Shown here piece by piece: positions 25,336 through 32,891 of a DNA stretch of 32,970 nt (position 1 is its first letter; each line of letters starts with the position of its first letter). The position numbers and the translations under genes are program-made. The DNA is taken from positions 1 through 32,970 of the forward strand of contig NZ_JAJJND010000021.1 in NCBI RefSeq assembly GCF_029759835.1, given 5' to 3'. Below the pieces are notes generated by a model. That model worked only from the letters and a program-made list of their open reading frames with translations, was not told the origin of the DNA and made no database searches. This stretch comes from Acetobacter sp. AN02 (GTDB taxonomy: Bacteria > Pseudomonadota > Alphaproteobacteria > Acetobacterales > Acetobacteraceae).

Positions 25336-25788
25336 ATGATCAACAGTAAACTGATGCGTCGCGGCAGCGCGGCAGCCGCCCTCATCGGAACCGCACTGAC
25401 CCTGACGGCCTGCGGCAGCCCCTACAGCACGACCGACCGCGCAGGCAGCGGCGCGCTGATCGGCGGCGGCTCCGGTGCGGCGATCGGTGCGCTGGCCGGC
25501 GGCGGCAGAGGAGCCGCCATCGGTGCGCTGGCCGGCGGTCTGCTGGGAGCAGGCGTCGGAGCCGTCACGACACCGAACGCGCCGAACACACCGACAAGCG
25601 GCTATCAGCAGGCCACCCCGCAGGGAGCCTACGGCGCGCAGCATGCCTATCCGCAGGGCCAGTATCCCCAGGGACAGTACACCCAGGGTCAGGTCCGGCA
25701 GATACAGCAGACCCCCCAGGGCACGTATCCCAACACCTACTCATACCCGTCAGGGTATCAGAGCCAGGGATACAGCGGCGGATACTGA
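25336..25788 (+). CDS. Glycine-zipper lipoprotein with Gln/Tyr/Pro-rich repeat tail (second paralogue)
   Basis: 150 residues. Lipobox LTAC with Cys26 ([12 protein letters not shown]) predicts a lipoprotein. Residues ~37-77 are a glycine zipper nearly identical to the previous gene. From about residue 85 the tail is low complexity: [20 protein letters not shown] with tandem (Y/T)PQGQ units, ending YSGGY. The tail is probably disordered and adhesive or scaffold-like in the periplasm or on the outer membrane. AGGAAAACGG precedes the ATG. A tandem duplication followed by tail gain or loss explains the pair. Confidence 0.75.
   Translation: MINSKLMRRGSAAAALIGTALTLTACGSPYSTTDRAGSGALIGGGSGAAIGALAGGGRGAAIGALAGGLLGAGVGAVTTPNAPNTPTSGYQQATPQGAYGAQHAYPQGQYPQGQYTQGQVRQIQQTPQGTYPNTYSYPSGYQSQGYSGGY
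25441..25535 (+). repeat. Copy 2 of the 95-bp glycine-zipper-coding repeat
   Basis: Partner of 25153-25247 (see that entry). The differences are scattered and mostly preserve Gly/Ala, consistent with duplication followed by selection on the zipper. Confidence 0.85.
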
Positions 25789-25800
25789 GGCTGCGGACCC

Positions 25801-25849
25801 CCCATACCGAAGTCGCCGTCTTGCACGGGACAGCGATTTCCGGTATGGG
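25801..25849 (+). promoter_or_regulatory. Long inverted repeat in the leader of rplY/ctc
   Basis: CCCATACCG (25801-25809) pairs perfectly with CGGTATGGG (25841-25849), extended inward by TCGC/GCGA with a small internal mismatch and outward by imperfect GCGG/CCGC pairing. It ends about 60 bases before the rplY start and has no T-run. It could be an mRNA leader structure used in control of the ribosomal protein gene, or a processing site. Confidence 0.5.
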
Positions 25850-25909
25850 ACCGCCTCCTCGCCGGGCACCCCTGGAGGTCCGGCGTGTACTGATTTTCAG
25901 GAGCTGACT

Positions 25910-26524
25910 GTGACGAAATTTGTAACGATTGAAGCTTCATCGCGCGCGAAGGCTGGTAAGGGGGCAGCGCGTGCGACGAGGCGTTCCGGTCTGGTGCCGG
26001 CTGTTGTCTATGGCGCAAAGGCCGAGCCGACCCTGGTGGCCATCGATCCGCGTATCATCATGCGCGAGCTGCACAGCGCAGGCTGGCGCTCACGCGTCTA
26101 TGAAATCAAGGCCGACGGCAAGTCCGAGCGCGGCCTGATGCGCGACATCCAGTTCCACCCGGTCACCGACATGCCGCTGCACGTCGATTTCCAGCGTCTG
26201 GCCCCCGGCCAGCGCGTGAATGTCGAGATCGCTGTGCACATCGAGGGAGAGGAAAACTCCCCCGGCGTGAAGCGCGGCGGCGTTCTCAACGTCGTGCGCC
26301 ACACGATCGAGGTCCATGCAGACCCGGAAAACATCCCCGAGACGTTCACCGTCGACGTGTCCGCACTGGACATTCACGACAACGTCCGCTGGGACGACCT
26401 CAAGGGCACGGAGAACGTCACCCCCGTTCTGCAGATCCCCAACTTCGTCGTCGCCACGGTGGCCCCGCCGACCGTCGATGCCGAGGCCGAGGCTGAAGAG
26501 GCTCCGGCTGAAGAAGAGAAGTAA
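25910..26524 (+). CDS. rplY: 50S ribosomal protein L25/general stress protein Ctc
   Basis: 204 residues from GTG 25910, with AGGAG 7 bases upstream. It has the two-domain CTC/TL5 form: an N-terminal 5S rRNA-binding L25 domain (about 1-95; [27 protein letters not shown]) and a C-terminal beta domain ([20 protein letters not shown], then [11 protein letters not shown]), followed by an Ala/Glu-rich acidic tail. It binds 5S rRNA in the large subunit. A longer ATG frame starting at 25475 lies inside the lipoprotein gene and is rejected. pth follows after 60 bases, a common pairing. Confidence 0.95.
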   Translation: MTKFVTIEASSRAKAGKGAARATRRSGLVPAVVYGAKAEPTLVAIDPRIIMRELHSAGWRSRVYEIKADGKSERGLMRDIQFHPVTDMPLHVDFQRLAPGQRVNVEIAVHIEGEENSPGVKRGGVLNVVRHTIEVHADPENIPETFTVDVSALDIHDNVRWDDLKGTENVTPVLQIPNFVVATVAPPTVDAEAEAEEAPAEEEK

Positions 26525-26531
26525 GGAAGGT

Positions 26532-26573
26532 CCGGAAGCCGCCCCTGTCCCCGCGGACAGGGAGGGCATCCGG
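26532..26573 (+). repeat. Intercistronic hairpin between rplY and pth
   Basis: CCCTGTCC (26543-26550) and GGACAGGG (26555-26562) form a perfect 8-bp stem with a CCGC loop. An outer CCGGA/TCCGG pair closes the structure. No T-run follows, so full termination is unlikely; mRNA stabilisation or partial attenuation before pth is more plausible. Confidence 0.55.
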
Positions 26574-26584
26574 GAGAAGCTGCT

Positions 26585-27187
26585 ATGCAGAGCGCCATGC
26601 AGCTCTGGGCAGGCCTGGGAAATCCCGAGCCGTCCATGAGCCGACAGAGGCACAATATCGGCTTTATGGCCGCAGATGCCATCGCCCGCCGCCACGGTTT
26701 CCAGCCGTGGCGTAAGCGTTTCCGGGGGGAGGTGGCGGAAGGCCGGATCGGCGGGGTGAAAATCCTGCTGATCAAGCCCATGACCTATATGAACCTGTCC
26801 GGAGAAAGCATCCGGGAGGCCGCAACGTTCTATAAGCTGCCCCCCGCCGCCGTGACGGTTTTCCATGACGAACTCGATCTCGTTCCCGGCAAGGTGCGGA
26901 TAAAGACCGGCGGCGGTGCAGCCGGGCATAACGGCCTGCGCTCAACCGACAGATGCCTCGGCACGCCGGAATACCGCCGCGTGCGCCTTGGAATCGGCCA
27001 TCCCGGCGTGAAAGAGCGCGTGCATGGCTGGGTGCTGGGCGATTTCTCTAAAAACGAACAGCCCGGGCTGGAGCGCCTGCTGGATGTGGTGGCTGATGAC
27101 GCCGCCCTGCTGGCCGAAGGGCGGGATGCCGATTTCATGACACGTATTGCGCTGCAGACAGGACAGGCAGCAGGAGAGACAGGCTGA
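26585..27187 (+). CDS. pth: Peptidyl-tRNA hydrolase
   Basis: 200 residues. Shows GLGNP (10-14), the catalytic His at 23 in QRHNIGF, LIKPMTYMNLSGES, the FHDELDL motif and GGGAAGHNGLRS, all conserved in bacterial Pth. It releases peptides from peptidyl-tRNA lost from ribosomes. GGGAG is 11 bases from the ATG; a second ATG at residue 5 is possible. The TGA shares one base with the ATG of ychF (TGATG). Confidence 0.96.
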   Translation: MQSAMQLWAGLGNPEPSMSRQRHNIGFMAADAIARRHGFQPWRKRFRGEVAEGRIGGVKILLIKPMTYMNLSGESIREAATFYKLPPAAVTVFHDELDLVPGKVRIKTGGGAAGHNGLRSTDRCLGTPEYRRVRLGIGHPGVKERVHGWVLGDFSKNEQPGLERLLDVVADDAALLAEGRDADFMTRIALQTGQAAGETG

Positions 27188-28281
27188 TGGGCTTTAACTG
27201 CGGGATTGTCGGACTGCCGAATGTCGGCAAATCAACCCTGTTCAACGCTCTGACGGCAACAGCCTCAGCGCAGGCAGCAAACTATCCGTTCTGCACGATC
27301 GAGCCGAATGTCGGACGCGTGGCCGTGCCGGACCCGCGCATGGACGCCCTGGCCCGGATCGGCAAATCCCAGCGCATCCTGCCGACCAGCCTCGAATTCG
27401 TGGATATCGCAGGCCTCGTGCGCGGTGCCTCGAAAGGGGAGGGGCTCGGCAATCAGTTCCTGGCCAATATCCGGGAAGTGGACGCAATCATCCATGTCCT
27501 CCGCTGCTTCGAGGATGACGACATCACGCATGTCGAGGGCGGCGTCGATCCGGTCCGCGACGCGGAAATCATCGAAACCGAACTGATGCTCGCGGATCTG
27601 GATTCGCTGGAAAAGCGCATCGTGGCCCTGCAGAAAAAGGCAAAAGGCAACGACAGGGAAGCCGCCGCCCAGGTCGAGCTGATGCAGCCGCTGATCGAAG
27701 CCCTGCGCGACGGACGCCCGGCCCGCTCCGCCGTCCCGGCAGGACAGGAAGATGCCGCAGCCCGGCTGCAGCTCATGACGACCAAGCCGATTCTCTATGT
27801 CTGCAACGTGGAAGAATCCAGTGCCGCGACCGGCAATGCCTTCTCGGCAGCAGTGCAGGCACGCGCCGATGCCGAAGGCGCCGCCTGCGTGGTCGTCTCC
27901 GCGGCGATCGAGGCCGAGGTCAGTCAGCTCCCGGCGGAAGATCAGAAGGAATTCCTGGAAGGTCTCGGCCTGTCCGACAGCGGCCTCGACCGCGTGATCG
28001 CGGCAGGATACCGCCTGCTCGGCCTGCAGACCTATTTCACGGTAGGACCGAAAGAGACCCGCGCCTGGACGATCACGGCCGGCACGAAGGCCCCGCAGGC
28101 CGCCGCCGTCATCCATAACGACTTCGAACGCGGCTTCATCGCCTGCGAAACAGTCGCATATGACGATTATGTGAAATATAACGGAGAGGCAGGGGCCAAA
28201 GAGGCCGGTAAGCTGCGGATCGAAGGACGGGATTACATCGTGCAGGACGGAGATGTCCTGCTGTTCCGTTTCAACGTCTGA
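27187..28281 (+). CDS. ychF: Redox-regulated ATPase/GTPase YchF (OLA1 family)
   Basis: 364 residues, the standard length. P-loop GLPNVGKS at 9-16, G3-like [17 protein letters not shown], the family's altered G4 motif NVEE (instead of NKxD), explaining ATP preference, and the C-terminal TGS domain ([37 protein letters not shown]). It associates with ribosomes and stress responses in the cytoplasm. One-base overlap with pth indicates coupled translation. Confidence 0.96.
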   Translation: MGFNCGIVGLPNVGKSTLFNALTATASAQAANYPFCTIEPNVGRVAVPDPRMDALARIGKSQRILPTSLEFVDIAGLVRGASKGEGLGNQFLANIREVDAIIHVLRCFEDDDITHVEGGVDPVRDAEIIETELMLADLDSLEKRIVALQKKAKGNDREAAAQVELMQPLIEALRDGRPARSAVPAGQEDAAARLQLMTTKPILYVCNVEESSAATGNAFSAAVQARADAEGAACVVVSAAIEAEVSQLPAEDQKEFLEGLGLSDSGLDRVIAAGYRLLGLQTYFTVGPKETRAWTITAGTKAPQAAAVIHNDFERGFIACETVAYDDYVKYNGEAGAKEAGKLRIEGRDYIVQDGDVLLFRFNV

Positions 28282-28319
28282 CCACAGACACACAGATAAA
28301 AGAGGGCAGGGCAGGAAAG

Positions 28320-29591
28320 ATGAGCGCCACAGCAGAGGCGGACCGGGTAACGGAAGCGGAGATTCCCGCCATGGCGCGCGAGGCGCGACAGGCAGTCCGG
28401 GATCTTGCGCAGAGCCCGTCCGCCGCACGTGACAGGGCGCTCTGGGCCGCGGCGGCTGCCCTGCGGGAGCAGCAGGACACGATTCTCGCCGCCAATGCCC
28501 GCGATCTGGAAAGCTTTTCCGGAACCGATGCCTTCCGGGACCGCCTGGTCCTGACCCCGGAACGGATCGAGGTCATGGCCACGGGGCTTGAGAACATCGC
28601 AGACCTGCCGGATCCGGTCGGGCGCGTGCTGGCCGAATGGTCCCGCCCGAACGGGCTGAAAATCCGCCGCGTGGCCGCTCCCGTCGGCGTGATCGGCGTG
28701 ATCTACGAAAGCCGCCCCAATGTCGGAGCCGATGCCGCCGGACTGGCCATCAAGTCCGGAAACGCCGTCATCCTCCGCGGCGGCTCGGAAAGCATCCACA
28801 GCGCAACCGCGATCAACTCCGCCATGAAGGCCGGTCTGAGCGCGGCAGGCCTGCCTGAGGCCTGCGTGCAGATGGCACCGGATGCGGACCGTCGCCACGT
28901 CGCGGATATGCTCGCAGCTTCCGGACTGATCGATCTGCTCATCCCCCGCGGCGGCAAGTCACTGGTCGAGCGCGTGCAGCGCGAGGCCCGCGTGCCCGTG
29001 CTGGCCCATGCCGAAGGCCTCTGCCACACCTATATCCATGCAGCCGCAGAACCCCCCATGGCCCGCAGGATCATCGCCAACGCCAAGATGCGCCGCACGG
29101 GCATCTGCGGCGCGACCGAAACCCTGCTGATTGATGCGGAAATCGCACCGTCACTGCTGCCGCTGATCGTGGAAGACCTCCGCGCGCTGGGCTGCGATTT
29201 CCGCGCGGATGAACGCGCACGGAATATCGTCCCCGGGCTGTCCGCCGCAACAGAAGCCGATTTCGCAACGGAGTGGCTGGACGCGACATTATCCGTCGCC
29301 GTCGTGGACGGTATCGATGCCGCCCTCGATCACATCGTAAAATACGGCAGCGCCCACACAGAGGCGATCATCACCTCCGATGAAGCCGCCGCCGCCCGTT
29401 TCCTCAACGGAACCGACAGCGCGGTCGTGATGTGGAACGCCTCCACACAGTTCTGCGACGGCGGGGAATTCGGCTTCGGCGCGGAAATCGGCATCGCCAC
29501 AGGACGCTTCCACGCACGCGGCCCGGTCGGCCTGGAGCAGCTCACCACGTTCCGGTACGAGGTCATCGGCACCGGACAGGTGCGTTCCTGA
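28320..29591 (+). CDS. proA: Gamma-glutamyl phosphate reductase
   Basis: 423 residues, usual for ProA. Conserved stretches are PVGVIGVIYESRPNVGADAA, LIIPRGG-like LLIPRGGKSLVERV, HAEGLCHTYIHAAA, and the catalytic cysteine in KMRRTGICGATETLLID. It reduces gamma-glutamyl phosphate to the semialdehyde with NADPH, the second step of proline synthesis. proB is not in the window. It is followed by nadD after 6 bases, a common alphaproteobacterial order. AGGAAAG lies very close to the ATG. Confidence 0.96.
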   Translation: MSATAEADRVTEAEIPAMAREARQAVRDLAQSPSAARDRALWAAAAALREQQDTILAANARDLESFSGTDAFRDRLVLTPERIEVMATGLENIADLPDPVGRVLAEWSRPNGLKIRRVAAPVGVIGVIYESRPNVGADAAGLAIKSGNAVILRGGSESIHSATAINSAMKAGLSAAGLPEACVQMAPDADRRHVADMLAASGLIDLLIPRGGKSLVERVQREARVPVLAHAEGLCHTYIHAAAEPPMARRIIANAKMRRTGICGATETLLIDAEIAPSLLPLIVEDLRALGCDFRADERARNIVPGLSAATEADFATEWLDATLSVAVVDGIDAALDHIVKYGSAHTEAIITSDEAAAARFLNGTDSAVVMWNASTQFCDGGEFGFGAEIGIATGRFHARGPVGLEQLTTFRYEVIGTGQVRS

Positions 29592-29597
29592 TCCCGG

Positions 29598-30239
29598 ATG
29601 CTGCGTGATGCGATCCCGCGCTCCGGCGACAGACGACGGACCGGAATCGGCCTGCTGGGCGGCTCGTTCAACCCCGCCCATCAGGGACATCTCGCGATCG
29701 CACTCCGCGGACTCCACGCGCTGCGCCTTGATGAGGTCTGGTTTCTCGTCTCCCCCGGCAATCCGCTCAAGACCGGGCAGGACATGGCGCTGCAGGACAG
29801 ACGCCGGGACAGCGTCTCTGCCCTGTCCTCAGACGTCCGCCTCAGAGCCAGCACAATCGAATCGCAGCTCGGCACGCGCTATGCCATCGATACCGTGCGC
29901 AGGCTGCGCAGACTGTTCCCTCGGGCCCGCTTCGTCTGGCTGATGGGCGCGGACGTCTTTGCAGAGCTGCCACGCTGGCGGCGCTGGCGGCAGTTCCTGC
30001 GGGAAATCGCAGTCGCGGTCATCCCCCGGCCCGGCAGCAGCACAGCCGCCCTGCACGGACAGACACAGTCGGTCATGCGCCGCTTCAGACTGCCCCCGTC
30101 CCGCGCTCGGCGCCTTTCTTACCTTCCTCCCCCGGTATGGGCTTTCCTTCCGGGGCGTCAGAACGATATATCGGCAACAGAACTCCGGCGCAGGCAGAAT
30201 CCCTCCGGCCGGTTCCGGACACAGGAGAATCAGCCATAG
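29598..30239 (+). CDS. nadD: Nicotinate-nucleotide adenylyltransferase
   Basis: 213 residues. The nucleotidyltransferase signature GLLGGSFNPAHQGHLAIA (about 19-36) contains the conserved GGSFNPxHxGH. VSPGNPLK and FVWLMGADVFAELPRW are also NadD-specific. It adenylates nicotinate mononucleotide in NAD synthesis. The C-terminal segment (SYLPPPVWAFLPGRQNDISA) corresponds to the ISSTxIR region, though the usual IR is LR here. Ends TAG at 30237-30239, which overlaps the proposed ATA start of rsfS. Confidence 0.93.
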   Translation: MLRDAIPRSGDRRRTGIGLLGGSFNPAHQGHLAIALRGLHALRLDEVWFLVSPGNPLKTGQDMALQDRRRDSVSALSSDVRLRASTIESQLGTRYAIDTVRRLRRLFPRARFVWLMGADVFAELPRWRRWRQFLREIAVAVIPRPGSSTAALHGQTQSVMRRFRLPPSRARRLSYLPPPVWAFLPGRQNDISATELRRRQNPSGRFRTQENQP

Positions 30240-30802
30240 CCAGGAAGCCTTCCGCCGAGACGGACCCCGCACGCCGTCCGGCCGCCGCCAGAACGACCAG
30301 GACCGCCTCAGCCACGCGCGCCGCAAAGAAGCCCGCCGACCCGCAGCTTGCGGACACGGCGCGTGCTCCGGGTTCGCCCCGCAAGAAAGCCGTCGCGGCC
30401 GGACCGCAGGGGGGCGCGAAAAAACGTCCTCACGCACCGGCAGAGCAGCTTGAGCAGTATCTGAAGATCATCGTGGACAGCATTGAGGACGATAAGGGCG
30501 AGGATATCGTCGTCATCGACCTCACGGGCCGCGCCTCCTTCGCAGACCGGATGGTGATCGCCACCGGCCTCGCCGATCGCCAGATCGCCGCCATGGCGCA
30601 GCATCTCGACCGCCACCTGAAAGATGCAGGCCTCAAGCGCGTGACCATCGAAGGCGCGAACGGCACGGACTGGGTGCTGATCGACGCCGGAGATATCGTG
30701 ATCCACCTGTTCAAGGCGGAAGCGCGCGCGCTGTACGGGCTCGAGCAGATGTGGGGTGCGGATCTGGACGAGGCAGAAGAGGGAGAGGTCACCTCCCTCT
30801 GA
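30236..30802 (+). CDS. rsfS: Ribosomal silencing factor RsfS, proposed ATA start
   Basis: The C-terminal ~110 residues are a clear RsfS/YbeB domain (EQLEQYLKIIVDSIEDDKGE, VVIDLTGRASFADRMVIATG, NGTDWVLIDAGDIVIHLF, then YGLEQMW). It binds L14 and blocks subunit joining when nutrients are short. Ahead lies a ~70-residue Ala/Arg/Lys/Pro-rich, probably disordered extension. The only ATG in frame (30137) is 100 bases inside nadD and has no ribosome site. ATA at 30236 has AGGAG 8 bases upstream and overlaps the nadD stop as ATAG, so I place the start there: 188 residues. No ATG, GTG or TTG occurs between 30137 and the domain. If ATA is wrong the gene is 30137-30802. Confidence 0.85.
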   Translation: MARKPSAETDPARRPAAARTTRTASATRAAKKPADPQLADTARAPGSPRKKAVAAGPQGGAKKRPHAPAEQLEQYLKIIVDSIEDDKGEDIVVIDLTGRASFADRMVIATGLADRQIAAMAQHLDRHLKDAGLKRVTIEGANGTDWVLIDAGDIVIHLFKAEARALYGLEQMWGADLDEAEEGEVTSL

Positions 30803-30812
30803 GGATCATACC

Positions 30813-31274
30813 GTGCGTCTGATCGCTGTCGGCAGAATGAAGGACGCGGCGGAAAAAGCCCTCACGGAGCGCTATCTCCGCCGTCTCTCTCCCCCTCTCG
30901 TCATCACCGAACTGCCCGACGGAAAAGGCTCCCCCGCCGAAATCAAGCGGCGGGAGGGCGAAGCCCTGCTGAAGGCCCTGCCATCACGGGCCTTCGTCAT
31001 CGCCCTGGACCAGGGAGGGCGCAGCCTCACAAGCACCGCATTCGCATCCGCGCTGTCGGAGTGGCAGAGCGGGGGCAGGGAGATCTGTTTCCTGATCGGC
31101 GGAGCGGAAGGGCTGGACGCAGCCGTCATCGGACGCGCCGATCAGCTCCTGAACTTCGGACAGATGACCTGGCCGCATATGCTGGTGAGAATCATGCTGA
31201 CGGAGCAGATCTACCGCGCCCGCGCCATCCTCGCAGGCCACCCCTATCACCGCTCGGGCCGCCCGGAAGACTGA
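30813..31274 (+). CDS. rlmH: 23S rRNA (pseudouridine1915-N3)-methyltransferase
   Basis: 153 residues, SPOUT-class methyltransferase of standard size. Conserved parts are LIAVGRMKD at the start, FVIALDQGGRSLTS, the SAM-knot FLIGGAEGLD and the C-terminal WPHMLVRIMLTEQIYRA with HPYHR. It methylates the pseudouridine at position 1915 of 23S rRNA on the 70S ribosome. The GTG at 30813 has GAGG 8 bases upstream; the ATG frame at 30756 overlaps rsfS and adds non-family residues. Last gene of the plus-strand run. Confidence 0.95.
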   Translation: MRLIAVGRMKDAAEKALTERYLRRLSPPLVITELPDGKGSPAEIKRREGEALLKALPSRAFVIALDQGGRSLTSTAFASALSEWQSGGREICFLIGGAEGLDAAVIGRADQLLNFGQMTWPHMLVRIMLTEQIYRARAILAGHPYHRSGRPED

Positions 31275-31297
31275 ACCGGGCTCCCGAAAACGCAGAC

Positions 31298-31326
31298 ATA
31301 AAAAAAGCCGGGATCATGTCCCGGCT
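31298..31326 (-). terminator. Intrinsic terminator of the CHAP protein gene
   Basis: On the minus strand AGCCGGGA (31326-31319) and TCCCGGCT (31313-31306) form an 8-bp stem with a 5-base loop, followed at once by a run of T (the A tract 31300-31306). It starts 6 bases after the stop codon. In the plus direction no T-run follows, so rlmH does not share it. Confidence 0.9.
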
Positions 31327-31331
31327 CTGTC

Positions 31332-32138
31332 TCAGTGGCGGCGCTTGCCGTGATGCGATGTCCCGTGATGGCGGAACATGCCGTGCCTGCGGCTGGTCCG
31401 GGCAACAGGCTCCGAAGCCTGATAGTCTTCCTCGATCGTCCCGGCCGTTTCCGGAGCCTCGGCAAGCTGCGGCGCCGCAACCTGAGACGCACGTGCGGTC
31501 ATGACACCGGACGCCTGCTCACCACGCGGATAGATAAACCCGTAAATCGGATAGATCGAACCGTACCGGCTGCTGTCTCCGTTAAGAGCGACGCGAACCT
31601 GAGACCAGTCATTATCCGGAGACACGTCAATCACGCGGACATCACGGCTGATCCCGCTCTGCCCCCAGTGAGACTGATCGATAATAACGGTGCGGCTGTC
31701 TTCAATCCCGGTCACGAGCGCAACATGCCCGAGCGGCATGCGGCGGATCGGACGGAAATTCATCACACTGCCAACCTCGGGAGCAGCCCCGCGGGCATAG
31801 ACACCCTCGGCATTATACCACCAGTCGCGGGCATTGCCGTGGAGCTGAACCTCGGACTCGTTCTGCACGAACGCAACGCACTGGATGACATGCGCGTGGC
31901 TTCTGTAGCTGTGATAGCCGTGTGAACGGTGATAGCTGGCGTGATGCGCATATCCGCCGATCCCGGACGCGGACATGCGGAAGCTGTGCATCCCGCCGTA
32001 ACCCGTGGCCGAAAGAAAGATCGGACGATGCTGCGTCCCCGCATGGTGGCTGTGGCGGGACGCCGCATGAGCCGCCGGAGAGGAGGCCCAGGACACGGCA
32101 GAAGACACGAGAGTCAGGGCTGCAATCTTCAGCTTCAT
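31332..32138 (-). CDS. Secreted His-rich CHAP-domain protein (putative peptidoglycan amidase/endopeptidase)
   Basis: 268 residues from ATG 32138. Residues 1-26 are a signal peptide (MKLKIAALTLVSSAVSW... ending AHA). A His/Ser/Tyr-rich segment follows (SRHSHHAGTQH, HHASYHRSHGYHSYRSHAH). The CHAP domain shows catalytic Cys in QCVAFVQ, GSVMNF, GHVALVTGI with the active-site His, and SHWGQSG. The tail is again His/Arg-rich (HGMFRHHGTSHHGKRRH). It probably cleaves peptidoglycan peptides in the periplasm. The ATG at 32162 would put Asp and Glu at the front of the signal peptide, so I prefer 32138, although ribosome site spacing favours neither strongly. Metal binding by the His stretches is inference. 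Confidence 0.8.
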   Translation of the reverse strand: MKLKIAALTLVSSAVSWASSPAAHAASRHSHHAGTQHRPIFLSATGYGGMHSFRMSASGIGGYAHHASYHRSHGYHSYRSHAHVIQCVAFVQNESEVQLHGNARDWWYNAEGVYARGAAPEVGSVMNFRPIRRMPLGHVALVTGIEDSRTVIIDQSHWGQSGISRDVRVIDVSPDNDWSQVRVALNGDSSRYGSIYPIYGFIYPRGEQASGVMTARASQVAAPQLAEAPETAGTIEEDYQASEPVARTSRRHGMFRHHGTSHHGKRRH

Positions 32139-32162
32139 CCTGTTCGCGCCCTCATCGTGCAT

Positions 32163-32471
32163 AATCCCCTGTCCTTATCCGTCTGCTTCTGAATGGCAGA
32201 CAATGTCCTACCCGCTGCAATGCTGTCCTGACAAGTTTGCGGGGCCGGGATACGGCATTTCCCGATCATGTTTCATCAAAAAAGCATCTTAAAACGCAGA
32301 AAAAAGGAAAATATTCCTATTAAGTGATAATTCATTCACTTTCAGGCCGATTCTTCCCGCCCTGATCGTGAATCGTCCCCGCTTTGTCTCATAAAAAACC
32401 GGCGAATGTGATGTTAATGCCACATTTACCGGTTCGGGAAGATCACGCTGCCGGAAGCCCCGGCACCGGCC
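32163..32471. other. Intergenic region with AT-rich core between RidA and CHAP genes
   Basis: No gene seen. It holds the RidA terminator (annotated separately), an AT-rich core (about 32275-32345) unlike the surroundings, and two small palindromes: GGAAAATATTCC near 32307-32318, and AAGTGA/TCACTT arms at 32322-32327 and 32336-32341. The promoter for the minus-strand CHAP gene should lie between the core and 32163, but I could not pick a convincing -35/-10 pair. The palindromes could be regulator sites. Confidence 0.5.
32391..32434 (-). terminator. Intrinsic terminator of the RidA gene
   Basis: AACCGG and CCGGTT outer arms plus AATGTG and CACATT inner arms form a 12-bp stem broken by a 2-base internal loop, with a 10-base apical loop. 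On the minus strand the stem is followed by TTTTTTAT. It lies 37 bases beyond the stop of the RidA gene. Confidence 0.88.
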
Positions 32472-32822
32472 TTATTTTGTCGTGATCAGCATGATCTCGA
32501 CCAGCATACGCGGATCGGCAAGAACCGCCTGCACGCAGGCGCGCGCGGGTGCCCCGTTCTCGGGAAGCCAGGCGCTCCAGACGGCATTGAGCGCATCACG
32601 GTCCGAAATATCCTTCAGCCAGATCTGCGCCTGCAGAATGCGAGTCTTGTCGGTCCCGTGCTCCTCCAGAAGCGCATCAAGCTGGTCCAGAATGTCCTTC
32701 GTCTGCGCCGTGGCATCCTGCGACAGATCCCGGGCAACAACGCCCTGCGTGAAAATGAAGCCATGATACTCCACGGCCTTGGAAAGAATCTTGTTCGGTT
32801 CGGTGCGCAGGATTCTGCTCAT
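32472..32822 (-). CDS. RidA/YjgF-family protein (Rid)
   Basis: 116 residues from ATG 32822 with GGAG 8 bases upstream; a longer frame to 32873 is not supported. It has the YjgF/chorismate mutase-like fold pattern: GFIFTQGVVARDLSQDATAQ, TKDILDQLDALLEEHGTDKT, LKDISDRDALNAVW and the closing ARACVQAVLADPRMLVEI with the conserved Arg that binds imine substrates in RidA. Members with a DRDALNAVW-W motif belong to a Rid subgroup other than archetypal RidA, so enamine/imine deaminase activity is probable but not certain. Confidence 0.85.
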   Translation of the reverse strand: MSRILRTEPNKILSKAVEYHGFIFTQGVVARDLSQDATAQTKDILDQLDALLEEHGTDKTRILQAQIWLKDISDRDALNAVWSAWLPENGAPARACVQAVLADPRMLVEIMLITTK

Positions 32823-32891
32823 TGCTGAACTCCGGTCAGAAAAGGATGCCGGCCACGGCCGGGATGTCTGCATTGTCAGGCAGAATGCCCC

